64,000 nucleotides of DNA from CAZJHX01 sp964545715. Its GTDB lineage: Bacteria; Myxococcota_A; UBA9042; GCA-2863065. The notes beneath the pieces were generated by a model. It worked only from the letters and a program-made list of their open reading frames with translations. It searched no databases and was not told the DNA's origin. This document shows positions 33,521 through 42,860 of the stretch, piece after piece. Every line of letters starts with the position of its first letter. Within the stretch, counting starts at the first letter, position 1. Position numbers and translations under genes: made by a program. The stretch covers positions 7,416 through 71,415 of the forward strand of contig CAZJHX010000036.1 of assembly GCA_964545715.1 (NCBI GenBank). The letters run 5' to 3'.

Positions 33521-36500
33521 TACGGCGCCGGCGCGCAAAGAGCAGCGCCAGGAGCACGGCGGCGACCCCGAACGGGGCCTGTCCCGGCCTTGGCGCAGCC
33601 GCGCAGCCACCCTCGTCCCCGCTTGAATCCCCGTCCGTATCCACGTTTGAGCTGCCGCTTCCGCTTCCGCCAGCGAGATCACCACCCCCCAGCGCTGACG
33701 GCTCGACACACGCATTGCCGGCGCAGATCTGGTCCCCCGCACAGTCCGCGTTCGACAGGCAGCAGCCCTGAATCGGCTCACTGTTGCACGTGGCCTCATC
33801 GGGGCCGCACTGATCCGCTGTACACGGGTTGCCGTCATCGCAATCCGCGTCATCCCCGCAGCCTACGACCGGAGCGGGCGTGTTCTCGCAGGTGCTCGAC
33901 TCGTTACACGTATCTGTGGTCGTCGCGTTGTCGTCGTCGCAATCTTCGTCGGACGTGCAGCACCCGATCACCGCGCTGACGTCGCACGTGTTGGTCGTCA
34001 GGTCGCAGGCCGTCTCCAGGCACACGCCCGCGACGCAGTCGTCGTCGACCAGGCAGCAGCCCGCGACAGGTTGCGCGTCGCACGTGCCGTCGTCCAGGCA
34101 CGCATCGGTCGTGCAGATGTCGCCGTCATCACAGACCACCGGCTCGCCGGCCACGCACTCTCCAGCCTGGCAGTGCTCCTCGCCGTTGCACGCGTCCTCG
34201 TCCGCGCAGGAAACATCAGCGGGCTCGTCGGCGTTCTGGCAGCCCACGCCGGCGGCGCACCCGTCGGCCGTGCACGGGTTGTCGTCATCGCAGTCCAGCG
34301 GGATGCCGCCCACGCAGGCCCCGTCCGCGCACAGGTCGACGGTCGTACACGGGTCGCCGTCGTTGCAGCCCACCGTGGTGTTTGTGCTCTCGCAGCCGCT
34401 GTCCGCCAGGCAGGCATCCGCCGTGCACGGGTTGCCGTCGTCGCAGTCCAGCGTATCGCCCGGCTCGCATTGGCCCTCCACGCACAGCTCCTCGCCGTTG
34501 CACACGTCGCTGTCGGCGCACGTGCCGTCCGGGTCGGGCGTTACCACGCAGCCCTCCGCAGCCAAGCACGCCTCCACGGTGCACGGGTTGTCGTCATCAC
34601 AGTCAATGGCGGGCCCGCCCGTGCAGACGCCCGCGACACACCCGTCAGCCGTCGTGCACGCGTCGCCGTCGTCGCAGGGCAGGGGCGCGATCACGTTGAC
34701 GCATCCGGCTGCTGCCACGCAGGAGTCCGCCGTGCAGACATCCAAGTCATCGCAATCCGGCGCCTGGCCCGCGATGCACTGCCCCGCGTCGCAGGTCTCC
34801 AGCCCGTTGCAGGCGTCGAGATCGCTGCACGGCGCGCCTGTCGCCAGGTCCGTGCTCTTGCATCCCACGCCCGCATCGCACTCGTCGGCCGTACACGCGT
34901 TGTCGTCGTCACAGTCCAGCGCGTCACCCTCCTGGCACTCGCCGCCCTGGCACAGCTCATCTCCATTGCACGCGTCGCCGTCCGCGCACTGCGTCTCGTC
35001 GGCGACCGCGCTGAAGACGCAGCCCGCCGCCGCATCGCAGGTGTCGGCCGTGCACGGATTCTCGTCGTCACACGCCAGCGCTGCGCCAGGCACGCATACC
35101 CCGGCTGCGCACGTCTCCACGCCGTCGCAGGCGTCAGCATCCGCGCAGGTCAGCGTGTCGTCCGGCGTGGCGACGCAGCCGAGCGCCGCATCGCAGCTGT
35201 CTACCGTGCATGGATTCGCGTCGTCGCAGACCGCCGGCGCTCCGCCCTCGCAGGCGCCGTCCTCGCAGGCGTCCCCGGTGGTGCAGGCGTCGCCGTCGTC
35301 GCACGCCTCGCCCTCCAGCGTCGCCGGCTCGTGGCTGCAGTTGCCCGCCGCGACGTCGCATTTGTCGGCTGTACACGGGTTCTTGTCGTCACAGTTTTCG
35401 TCGGTCTTGCAGCAGCCCTGCAGAAACTCGTAGACACACCCGCTGGTCGGGTCGCACGCGTCCTGGCTGCACGGATTGTTGTCGTCGCAGTCGGTCGTCG
35501 CACCCGAGACACACTCGCCCTCCGCGCACACATCGCCGGTCGTGCAGGCGTTGTCGTCGCTGCATTGCGCCAGATTGGCCGCGTGCGTACAGCCGGTAGC
35601 GGAGTCGCAGTCATCATCGGTGCACGGGTTGCCGTCTTGACAGGTGGCAGGCAGACCCGGCAGGCACTGACCCGCCTCACACGCGTCCTGGACGGTGCAG
35701 GCGTCGTCGTCGTCACACGGCAACGCCGCCGGGATGCTCACGCAGCCACCCGGGGTGATGCACGTATCCACCGTGCACGCGTTGTCGTCGTCACAGGTCA
35801 CCTGAGCGCCGCCCGCGCAGGTCCCGGCGTCGCAGGCGTCCTGCTTGGTGCACGCGTCGCCGTCGTCACACGGCACGGCGTTGTTGGTCGTGGTGCAGCC
35901 CACCTGCGGGTCGCACGCGTCGTTGGTGCACGGATTGCTGTCGTCGCACACGATCGCCACGTTCGTGCAGCCGCTGGCGGGATCGCAGGCGTCGTCAGTG
36001 CACTTGCTTTGATCGTTGCACTGCGCCGACGTGTCCGCGTTGGAGCAGCCGCTCGCCGGGGCGCACGTATCCTGGGTGCAGGCGTTGCCGTCGTCGCAGT
36101 CCGCCGCCGCGCCGCTGACGCAGCTTCCGTCCTCGCACACGTCCGCGATCGTGCACGCGTTGCCGTCATCACATGCCAGCGCCGCCTTCAGGTACACGCA
36201 GCCAGCGGGCTCCACGCAGCTGTCGACCGAGCACGCGTTGCCGTCGTCGCATTGGGTTGGCGCCCCGCTCGCGCACTGCTTGGCGGCGCAGGTGTCGCCT
36301 GTCGTGCAGGCCTTGCCGTCGTCGCAGGGGGCGGTGTTGGCGGGATAGTCGCACCCGCTGGTCGACACGCACTTGTTGTCGGTGCACGGGTTGCCGTCGT
36401 CGCACTCCGCCTCGATGTTCTCGTTGACGCAGCCCGTCGCCGGGTCGCAGTAGTCCTTGGTGCAGGCATTGGTGTCCGCGCAGACCAGCGGCGTCCCTTT

Positions 36501-39371
36501 GCAGCTCCCCGTTGCGCAGCTGTCGTTGTTGGTGCACGGATCCCCGTCGTCGCAGCCGCTCACGTCCGCGGTGTTCTTGCAGCCGACGGCCGGGTCGCAG
36601 GTGTCGGTGGTGCACACGTCGTCGTCGTTGCAGTTCGGCGCCGGTCCGCTGATGCAGTTGCCCTGCACGCACAGGTCGCCCACCGTGCACGCGTCGTCAT
36701 CGCTGCACGGCGCGGTGTTCGCCGTCCCGGTGCAGCCGCTTTGGGGGTTGCAGCTGTCGTCCGTGCACGGGTCGTTGTCGTTGCACACGATCGCGTCGCC
36801 GCCCTGGCAGGCGCCCTGGGAGCAGCTCTCGTCTACAGTGCACGGGTTGTCGTCGTCGCACGCAGCGGTGTTGGGGGTGAACACGCACCCGGACGCCGGG
36901 CTGCAGGTGTCGTCGGTGCACGGGTTGTTGTCGTCACACGTCACCGCAGCGCCGGATGAGCAGCTTCCGTTGGCGCAGATGTCGTTCTGGGTGCAGGCGT
37001 TGCCGTCGACGCACGCGTCGCTGTTGGCCGGGTTGGAGCAGCCGTTGACCGGGTCGCACAGGTCGTCCGTGCAGCCGTTGCTGTCGGTGCAGATCGCCGG
37101 GTTGGGTACGCCGTTGCAGACGCCGGCGGTGCAGAAGTCGCCGGACGTGCACGCGTTGGCGTCGTCGCAGGACAGCGGCGCCCCGACGTTGCTGCAGCCG
37201 ACCGGCGCCACGCACGTGTCCACCGTGCACTGATCGTTGTCGTCGCAGTTGGTCGGCGGCCCACCCGAGCACGATCCGCCGGCGCATTGGTCGTTGCTGG
37301 TGCAGCCGTCCCCATCGTCGCAGGGGCTCGCCTGTGCGGTGAACGTGCAGCCCGAGGCCGGATCGCAGGCGTCCGCAGTGCATACATTGTTGTCCTGGCA
37401 GACCAGCGCTGTCCCGGGCACGCACACACCGCCGGCGCAGGTGTCCCCGACCGTGCACGCGCTGCCGTCGGTGCAGGGCTTGGTGTTGGCCGGCGTCTGG
37501 CAGCCCAGCGTCGCGTTGCAGTCGGTGTCCGTGCAGGGGTTGCCGTCGTCGCAGTTGATGCCGCCCCCGCCCTCGCAGACGCCGCTCTGGCACGTGTCGC
37601 CCGTCGTGCAGATGTTGTTGTCGTTGCACGCGGTCCCGTCGAACGCGAACTCGTCGGTCGGGCACGCCGCCTGGGTGCCGGTGCACAGCTCGGCCTTGTC
37701 GCACTGGTCCGCGACGGCGCGGCACTCGGTGTTCACGTCGCTGAGCAGGTCCGGCGGGCAGCTCGCGGTGACGCCCGTGCATGTCTCGGACGGGTCGCAC
37801 GGGCCGGTCGACGCGCGGCAGACCGTGGACTGGGTGACAAAGATATCGGGTGGGCACACCCCGGCCACGCCGGAGCAGTTTTCGGGCAGGTCACAGCCGC
37901 CCTGGGACAAGCGACAGACCACCGTGTCGGACTCAAACGTGCATTGCGGCGTGCAGCAGTCGCCCAGCAGCAGATTGCCGTCGTCGCATTGCTCGGCGCC
38001 GCTGACGACGCCGTCGCCGCAGGAGCTGTCCACCCACAGCTCGTTGCCACTGGTGCCGTCGTTGGCCACCAGGTACAGGACGCCGCCGATGCCCGCCATG
38101 TTCTTGGGGTTGGAGCTGGCGCCGCCGGGCGCGATGTTGGCGTACAGCGACGTGGTCGGGGCCGTCCCCCCCGTCTTCCACAGCTCGTTGCCGTTGGTGC
38201 CGTCGTTGGCCGCGAAATAGGCGACCGGCCCGACGATGGTGATGCCGGTCGGGTTGGACGACGCGGTGCCCGGGTTGATGCCGCCCGCCGTGAACTCGAT
38301 GGGCTCGTTGCCGGTGCCGGTGCTCCTGAACAGCTCGCGTCCGACCGCGCCCTCGGTGCCGGCGAAGAGGAAGATGCCGCCGAACGCGGTGACCTCCGCG
38401 GGCTCCTCGCCCGGGGCGGTGTCGGCTACGTACACGGTGCCGCCTGCTGTGCCGTCGCTCTTGTGCAGCTTGAAGGACTGGTCATCAAACGCGGTCATGA
38501 TGACCAGCCCGTTGAACGCGATGAACGGCTTCACGCCCGAGCCCTGATCCGGGTCGTCGTCGATGTCCTTGACCAGCACGGTGCCGCCCGGGCTGCCGTC
38601 GGTCTTCCAAAGCTCTCGGTTGGCGGCTGAGCCGTCGTTTGCGGCAAAGAAGATCGTGCCGCCCACCGTGACCAGGTCGCTCGGAGACGAGCTGCTGCCG
38701 CCCGAGTAGATGTCCTGCAGCATGAAGGTGTTGCCGTTCGTGCCGTCGCTGACCCACAGCTCGGCGCCGGTGACGCCGTCGTTGGCCTGGAAGTAGAGCA
38801 GGCTGTTCATGACGCCGAACTGCTGCGGGTTGGAGCTGGTGCCGCCGCCATAGATGTCCTGGACCATCACGGTGCCGCCGCCGCTGCCGTCGGTCTTCCA
38901 CAGCTCCACGCCCTCGGTGCCGTTGTTGGCCGAGAAGTAGAGCGTCGATCCGATGACCGTCAGGTTGCCCGGGTTCGATGGACCCGGGCCGTTGTTGATG
39001 TCGCGCACGAGCACGGTGCCCGGACCGGTGCCGTTGGTCTTCCACAGCTCGTTTCCGGAGAGCCCGTCATCGGCCGTGAAGAAGATGTTGCCGGCAAAGG
39101 CGATCAGCTGGGTCGGGTTCGATCCGGCGGCGCCGGCCTGGATGTCCTTGATGCGAAGCGTGCCGCCCACGGTGCCGTTGCTGCGCCAGATCTCACGCCC
39201 CGTGGTGCCGTCGTCGGCCGAGAAGATCGCGATCGAGGCGAGGTTGACGGGGGTGGAGGGGTTGGAGTCGGCCGCGCCGGGGTTGATGTCCAGGACCAGC
39301 TTGGGCACCGCGTGCGCTGTACCGGCCGACAGGAGTACGGCCAGAGCCGACAAGAGTGACTTCGCGTGCAT
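33510..39371 (-). CDS. 1953-residue secreted giant: ELWKTDGT repeats, 45-50 CDDGNPCT units, MYXO-CTERM tail
   Basis: ATG 39371 begins a signal peptide (SLLSALAVLLSAGTAHA). Residues about 22-455 are about nine units of the type 'GNELWKTDGTxxGTxLVxDI', a beta-propeller-like hyalin-repeat family. Residues about 455-1890 consist of about 45-50 Cys-rich units, mostly CDDGNPCTxDxCDPxxGC, each likely held by disulphides and with Asp residues that could bind calcium. The end (GGCAAAPRPGQAP, then FGVAAVLLALLFARRRR) is a MYXO-CTERM sorting tail. The protein should be anchored on the cell surface. The stop overlaps the gene at 32492; the spacing from the upstream M49-like gene is 28 bases, so they may be one transcript. 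Confidence 0.9.
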   Translation of the reverse strand: MHAKSLLSALAVLLSAGTAHAVPKLVLDINPGAADSNPSTPVNLASIAIFSADDGTTGREIWRSNGTVGGTLRIKDIQAGAAGSNPTQLIAFAGNIFFTADDGLSGNELWKTNGTGPGTVLVRDINNGPGPSNPGNLTVIGSTLYFSANNGTEGVELWKTDGSGGGTVMVQDIYGGGTSSNPQQFGVMNSLLYFQANDGVTGAELWVSDGTNGNTFMLQDIYSGGSSSSPSDLVTVGGTIFFAANDGSAANRELWKTDGSPGGTVLVKDIDDDPDQGSGVKPFIAFNGLVIMTAFDDQSFKLHKSDGTAGGTVYVADTAPGEEPAEVTAFGGIFLFAGTEGAVGRELFRSTGTGNEPIEFTAGGINPGTASSNPTGITIVGPVAYFAANDGTNGNELWKTGGTAPTTSLYANIAPGGASSNPKNMAGIGGVLYLVANDGTSGNELWVDSSCGDGVVSGAEQCDDGNLLLGDCCTPQCTFESDTVVCRLSQGGCDLPENCSGVAGVCPPDIFVTQSTVCRASTGPCDPSETCTGVTASCPPDLLSDVNTECRAVADQCDKAELCTGTQAACPTDEFAFDGTACNDNNICTTGDTCQSGVCEGGGGINCDDGNPCTDTDCNATLGCQTPANTKPCTDGSACTVGDTCAGGVCVPGTALVCQDNNVCTADACDPASGCTFTAQASPCDDGDGCTSNDQCAGGSCSGGPPTNCDDNDQCTVDTCVAPVGCSNVGAPLSCDDANACTSGDFCTAGVCNGVPNPAICTDSNGCTDDLCDPVNGCSNPANSDACVDGNACTQNDICANGSCSSGAAVTCDDNNPCTDDTCSPASGCVFTPNTAACDDDNPCTVDESCSQGACQGGDAIVCNDNDPCTDDSCNPQSGCTGTANTAPCSDDDACTVGDLCVQGNCISGPAPNCNDDDVCTTDTCDPAVGCKNTADVSGCDDGDPCTNNDSCATGSCKGTPLVCADTNACTKDYCDPATGCVNENIEAECDDGNPCTDNKCVSTSGCDYPANTAPCDDGKACTTGDTCAAKQCASGAPTQCDDGNACSVDSCVEPAGCVYLKAALACDDGNACTIADVCEDGSCVSGAAADCDDGNACTQDTCAPASGCSNADTSAQCNDQSKCTDDACDPASGCTNVAIVCDDSNPCTNDACDPQVGCTTTNNAVPCDDGDACTKQDACDAGTCAGGAQVTCDDDNACTVDTCITPGGCVSIPAALPCDDDDACTVQDACEAGQCLPGLPATCQDGNPCTDDDCDSATGCTHAANLAQCSDDNACTTGDVCAEGECVSGATTDCDDNNPCSQDACDPTSGCVYEFLQGCCKTDENCDDKNPCTADKCDVAAGNCSHEPATLEGEACDDGDACTTGDACEDGACEGGAPAVCDDANPCTVDSCDAALGCVATPDDTLTCADADACDGVETCAAGVCVPGAALACDDENPCTADTCDAAAGCVFSAVADETQCADGDACNGDELCQGGECQEGDALDCDDDNACTADECDAGVGCKSTDLATGAPCSDLDACNGLETCDAGQCIAGQAPDCDDLDVCTADSCVAAAGCVNVIAPLPCDDGDACTTADGCVAGVCTGGPAIDCDDDNPCTVEACLAAEGCVVTPDPDGTCADSDVCNGEELCVEGQCEPGDTLDCDDGNPCTADACLADSGCESTNTTVGCNDGDPCTTVDLCADGACVGGIPLDCDDDNPCTADGCAAGVGCQNADEPADVSCADEDACNGEEHCQAGECVAGEPVVCDDGDICTTDACLDDGTCDAQPVAGCCLVDDDCVAGVCLETACDLTTNTCDVSAVIGCCTSDEDCDDDNATTTDTCNESSTCENTPAPVVGCGDDADCDDGNPCTADQCGPDEATCNSEPIQGCCLSNADCAGDQICAGNACVEPSALGGGDLAGGSGSGSSNVDTDGDSSGDEGGCAAAPRPGQAPFGVAAVLLALLFARRRRTTR

Positions 39372-39399
39372 CTACCGATGGTAACAGAAGAAGGGCGGC

Positions 39400-41124
39400 C
39401 TATTCGCTGGCCCCGGGCACTGAAACGTACCGTGGCAGAATGTCTACCGGCAGGTCGCCCAGGCCCGCCAGAAGGCTGCGCATCTCCGGCGGCATGATGC
39501 CGTGGCCGACGATCAGGCGTCCGGCCCCGTCGAAGTCGCCGCGCGTGAGCACCTCCAGCACCTCGGCGGTCAGCTTCATCACGGCCGGCTGCAGCGACGG
39601 CGGGTTCACCTCCAGCTTGCGAGTCCGCGGGTTGTAGCGGAAGACCCACTCGCGGGCCAGGTAGCCGTACGTGATGATCTTGGCCACCGCCTGCGGCGAT
39701 CGCTCGCCCAGCCGCACGGCATCGAAGAGGCTGGCCAGGTAGGTCGCGACGATGCCGACCGGGTCGGGCGCCCGCAGCGCTTTGGCCTCTTTGAGGTAGA
39801 GCACGTTCAGCAGCGCGACGACCTCACCGCGCACACCGTCTACGAAGGTGTGCCGGTTGAGCAGCTGCTTGCGCGGGCTCGTCACGGCGCCGCCGGGCAG
39901 CTCGACCTTGTCCGGCACCACGCCGTGCGCCATGTTCCAGGCCAGCAGGAAGTCAAAGTAGGCGTCGAACGACACTTTTGCGGCCACCTCCGGCGCGAAG
40001 ATGCGCTCGGCCAGCGGGCGGATCAGCTTGTCGAACTTAGCCCGGGCGACGTTGCGCAGGATCACGTGCTTCATGCCCCGCGCTCGCCGGACGGTTTCGT
40101 CGTTGGGCAGTACAAAGGCGCGGATCTGGTTGCCGGCGCGGGCATCTCCGGCGGTGTAGAGCACGTCGGCGATCGTGATCGGGCTGGGCTTCACCGCGCG
40201 CAGCCGGTTACGTGTGACGTCCGACACCGGCAGGTTGGCGACCAGGCCTGCGTGATGCTCGAGCAGGCGGGCGTATCGTCGACTCTCGCCGCCGTCCTTG
40301 TAGTAGATGATGGCCTCAAACGACGTCTTGATGCCCATCAGGCGGTCGTTGTAGACCTCGTATGGGCCGATCGCGGCGTCCAGCGGGCAGTCGCCGGTGT
40401 CCAACCACAGCAGCTCGCTGCTCCTGTACTCGTTTGAGCCAAAGGAGTCCGCCCGGGCCGCTAGAAAGCGCGCGAAGCCGGCGCATTTGCACGCTTCGCC
40501 GCTGCATTTATAGGCCGACGCGGCGTCCTTGAGCGCGCGTCCCGCCACCGCCAGATCGTCGGCGTAGACCTTGGAGTACGGCCGGCTGACGATGCCGCCC
40601 GATTCGCGGCGCACCACGGTGTACGGGCTCCAAATCGCGGACATCGTGCCGGGGTGCTTGCTGGTCCAGGTGTCCAGCTCCCGAATCGACATATCGGCCG
40701 GGTAGAATTGGGCCCCCTGAGGGCGTGGCGTGCGCCCGATAAAGGGCTCGTCGCCGGCGCGCCAGTCCCAGGGACCGTATTGGATGCCCAGAAAGCGCGC
40801 GAGCTGGCGGGCGCCTTTGACGCTGGACTTACGCAGCGCCTGGTGGGTGTCGTATGCGTCGCCGGAGTATTGGCGCCAGAAGACCCGATCGATGCGGTCG
40901 GCGGCGCGGCGCAGGGGACGCAGCATCGGCACCAGCGCTTTGTCGACGGTGCGGCCTGTGAGGCCGAGGTCAACGGGGACGTAGCGATCCATGCGCTGCT
41001 GCAGGTCTTCGGGGGAGATGGCGCTCTTGAGGACCCGGTCGACCGGGGGCGGAGCGGCGTATGAGACCGCTGCGAAACCTATGACCAGACAAAGCGCGGC
41101 GACGGCACATCGGATCGGCTGCAT
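39400..41124 (-). CDS. M49-like (dipeptidyl peptidase III type) protein lacking the zinc site
   Basis: GGAGGG five bases before ATG 41124 supports the start. The 574-residue product has a signal peptide (LCLVIGFAAVSYAA). Segments YEVYNDRLMGIKTSFEAII and 'FVLPNDETVRRARGMKHVILRNVARAKFDK' are typical of a bacterial M49-like hydrolase family. In active members the next block has HE-x-x-H, usually (L)MHELSHGLGP. Here it is LLAWNMAHGVVP, so the first His and the catalytic Glu are gone. The third zinc ligand (E in EEAKAD) is also replaced, in 'VDGVRGEVVALLNVLYL'. I infer a pseudoenzyme or a protein with another role. Confidence 0.7.
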   Translation of the reverse strand: MQPIRCAVAALCLVIGFAAVSYAAPPPVDRVLKSAISPEDLQQRMDRYVPVDLGLTGRTVDKALVPMLRPLRRAADRIDRVFWRQYSGDAYDTHQALRKSSVKGARQLARFLGIQYGPWDWRAGDEPFIGRTPRPQGAQFYPADMSIRELDTWTSKHPGTMSAIWSPYTVVRRESGGIVSRPYSKVYADDLAVAGRALKDAASAYKCSGEACKCAGFARFLAARADSFGSNEYRSSELLWLDTGDCPLDAAIGPYEVYNDRLMGIKTSFEAIIYYKDGGESRRYARLLEHHAGLVANLPVSDVTRNRLRAVKPSPITIADVLYTAGDARAGNQIRAFVLPNDETVRRARGMKHVILRNVARAKFDKLIRPLAERIFAPEVAAKVSFDAYFDFLLAWNMAHGVVPDKVELPGGAVTSPRKQLLNRHTFVDGVRGEVVALLNVLYLKEAKALRAPDPVGIVATYLASLFDAVRLGERSPQAVAKIITYGYLAREWVFRYNPRTRKLEVNPPSLQPAVMKLTAEVLEVLTRGDFDGAGRLIVGHGIMPPEMRSLLAGLGDLPVDILPRYVSVPGASE

Positions 41125-41240
41125 TCAGCCCTCCTTAGCGTGATCCAGGGGACCTTACGCAGACCAGCAATCCACAGACAGCGGATGCGGTCAACCTGCC
41201 GGCAGCAGTCTTAGAGGCGTTCGTCTCGTCGGCGGCCGAT

Positions 41241-41498
41241 TTAGCGCTTGTTGGCGACGGAGGGCTGCTCGGGCGTGCTCCACGGGATGGAGACGCACGC
41301 GTAGGTCTCATCGGTGACCCCGTCGGTGGTCTGCCAGGCGCGGGCCGGGCGACAGTTCGGGGCAACGGCGCAGCCGTCCCAGTCCAAGACGCCGCAGAAC
41401 GGCGCGGGCTCGGTGTTGGCGGTGCGAATGGCGGTCGAGCACCCGGTCACTGAGAGAATCAGGAGGGCGCAGGTCGTGGCGGCGAGAAGGGTCTTCAT
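41241..41498 (-). CDS. Small Cys-rich lipoprotein
   Basis: The 85-residue protein starts at ATG 41498. The first 20 residues (KTLLAATTCALLILSVTGC) are a lipoprotein signal with a clear VTGC lipobox. The mature part has a regular Cys pattern (CGVLDWDGCAVAPNC) and no known fold. It lies between two larger genes, divergent from RidA. Confidence 0.7.
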   Translation of the reverse strand: MKTLLAATTCALLILSVTGCSTAIRTANTEPAPFCGVLDWDGCAVAPNCRPARAWQTTDGVTDETYACVSIPWSTPEQPSVANKR

Positions 41499-41582
41499 GC
41501 ACGCGACTATCGGGACGGCGCGCGGGGGACTTTAGGCCTTTTTTGTGGTTTATCCGTCGGGCCACAAGCAACAGGGGACGCG

Positions 41583-41972
41583 ATGAGCTTTCAGAGGACG
41601 TTTTCGGGCGCGCCGTGGGAGTCCGAGGTCGGCTACTGCCGCGCGGTGCGGGCGGGCGACCACATCTACGTGACTGGCACAGCGCCGGTGGGCGAGGACG
41701 GCGCGACGGTGGCGCCGGGGGACGCGTATCGGCAGGCGCAGCGGTGCTTGGAGATCATGGCGGCCGCACTGCAGCGCCTGGACGCGACGATGAGCGACGT
41801 CGTGCGCACGCGCATGTTCGTGACCGACATCTCCCGCTGGCAGGAGTACGGGCGAGCCCACGGCGAGGTCTTTCGTGACCACCCGCCGGCTACGACCATG
41901 GTGGAGGTCAGCGCACTCATCGATTCGGACATGCTCATCGAGATCGAGGCGGACGCGGTGATTCTCCGCTGA
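41583..41972 (+). CDS. RidA (YjgF/YER057c) family protein
   Basis: AGGGGACGCG before ATG 41583 is a good ribosome binding site. The 129-residue protein is a complete RidA domain: 'CRAVRAGDHIYVTGTAPV', 'DAYRQAQRCLEIMAAAL', 'VVRTRMFVTDIS' with the conserved Arg, and 'PPATTMVEVSALIDSDMLIEIEADAVI'. RidA proteins form trimers; the archetype hydrolyses reactive enamine/imine intermediates from PLP enzymes, but many subfamilies have other roles. This member lacks neighbours that would fix its substrate. Confidence 0.88.
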   Translation: MSFQRTFSGAPWESEVGYCRAVRAGDHIYVTGTAPVGEDGATVAPGDAYRQAQRCLEIMAAALQRLDATMSDVVRTRMFVTDISRWQEYGRAHGEVFRDHPPATTMVEVSALIDSDMLIEIEADAVILR

Positions 41973-41978
41973 TGCTTG

Positions 41979-42151
41979 ACCCCAACGTTGCATAGTTGGC
42001 ATGCGCCATGGGCCCAGAACGCGGCACTGCGGCGCCGTCGGGCTCCTTCTAAGGGCACCACCCTGAGTGCGTCGCCCGATACCCTTCGGCGGCGCCGCAG
42101 CACCACGTTCTGGCCCCCTGGCACGATGCCAACTACGTAACGTTGGGGTTG
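41979..42151. repeat. Long imperfect inverted repeat (hairpin or MITE-like element)
   Basis: The left arm (41979-42046) and the reverse complement of the right arm (42085-42151) share ACCCCAACGTT, TTGGCAT, CCAGAACG and CTGCGGCGCC in order, about 80 percent identity by hand alignment over some 66 bases. The centre (about 42047-42084) is unpaired. The element fills most of the 212-base gap between ridA and the hydroxylase gene. It could form a very stable hairpin and act as a terminator or RNA structure. It might also be a small non-autonomous mobile element; I found no second copy by eye and no convincing target duplication. Confidence 0.8.
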
Positions 42152-42184
42152 ACCACCCCACACAGATCGGATAGCGACGTTCTG

Positions 42185-42853
42185 ATGCAACTCGCCGACC
42201 TCCAGATCGCCTCACACGTCGCGCACATGAACGACGACAAGGTGTATCGCAACCAGATCGCGCGCATGTTCGCCAGCGACCTGCTGGAGCCGTTCTCCAA
42301 GACGCCGCCGATCGTGCCCGCGCTGATCTACGTGCCGATGGCGCTGTGGTTTCTCGTGCAGGCGGTCGCCCTGCAGTCCGTCGCCGGCGTCGTGGCCGGC
42401 GTCGTGGCCGGACTCTTCGTGTGGACGTTTGCCGAGTACACGCTGCATCGCTTTGTCTTCCACTTTGACCAGAGCACCGCGCTGGGTCGCTGGCTGTACT
42501 TCTATACGCACGGCATTCACCACGCGTACCCCGACGACTACTATCGCCTGGTGATGGTCCCGGCGATCAGCCTGCCGCTGGCGCTGCTGTTCTACACGCT
42601 GTTTGCCGCGCTGCTGCCGGCCGCCTGGGTTCCGGCCTTCTTCGCCGGCTTCGTGGTCGGCTACCTGGGCTACGACTACACACACTTTGCGACCCACTTC
42701 GTGAAGGGCCCCAGCCACCCGTCGCTGGCCTGGCTTGCGTACATCATGAAGGTGCAGCGCAAGCGTCACATGACGCACCACTTCAAGAACCACGACAAGG
42801 GTTACGGCGTCTCCACGGGCCTGTGGGACGTGATCTTCCGCACCCGCCTGTAA
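42185..42853 (+). CDS. Fatty acid 2-hydroxylase (sterol desaturase/fatty acid hydroxylase superfamily)
   Basis: The start is probably ATG 42185 (222 residues). Conserved histidine boxes are EYTLHRFVFHF, HGIHHAYPDDYYRLVM, THFATHF and 'KRHMTHHFKNHDKGYGVST', the arrangement of the di-iron fatty acid alpha-hydroxylases (FA2H/Scs7). Several hydrophobic helices between the boxes place it in the membrane. These enzymes add a 2-hydroxyl group to fatty acids, often on sphingolipids. The lack of the N-terminal cytochrome b5 domain of the eukaryotic enzymes is normal in bacteria. No sphingolipid synthesis genes lie in this window. Confidence 0.85.
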   Translation: MQLADLQIASHVAHMNDDKVYRNQIARMFASDLLEPFSKTPPIVPALIYVPMALWFLVQAVALQSVAGVVAGVVAGLFVWTFAEYTLHRFVFHFDQSTALGRWLYFYTHGIHHAYPDDYYRLVMVPAISLPLALLFYTLFAALLPAAWVPAFFAGFVVGYLGYDYTHFATHFVKGPSHPSLAWLAYIMKVQRKRHMTHHFKNHDKGYGVSTGLWDVIFRTRL

Positions 42854-42860
42854 GGGGGGC

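Noticed and set aside
34071..36959. Long plus-strand open frame of 962 codons
   Set aside because: Antisense shadow of the 1953-residue giant caused by the repeated units.
33900..37600. CRISPR-like repeat array
   Set aside because: The repeats are degenerate coding units for CDDGNPCT of variable spacing, without constant repeats or spacers.
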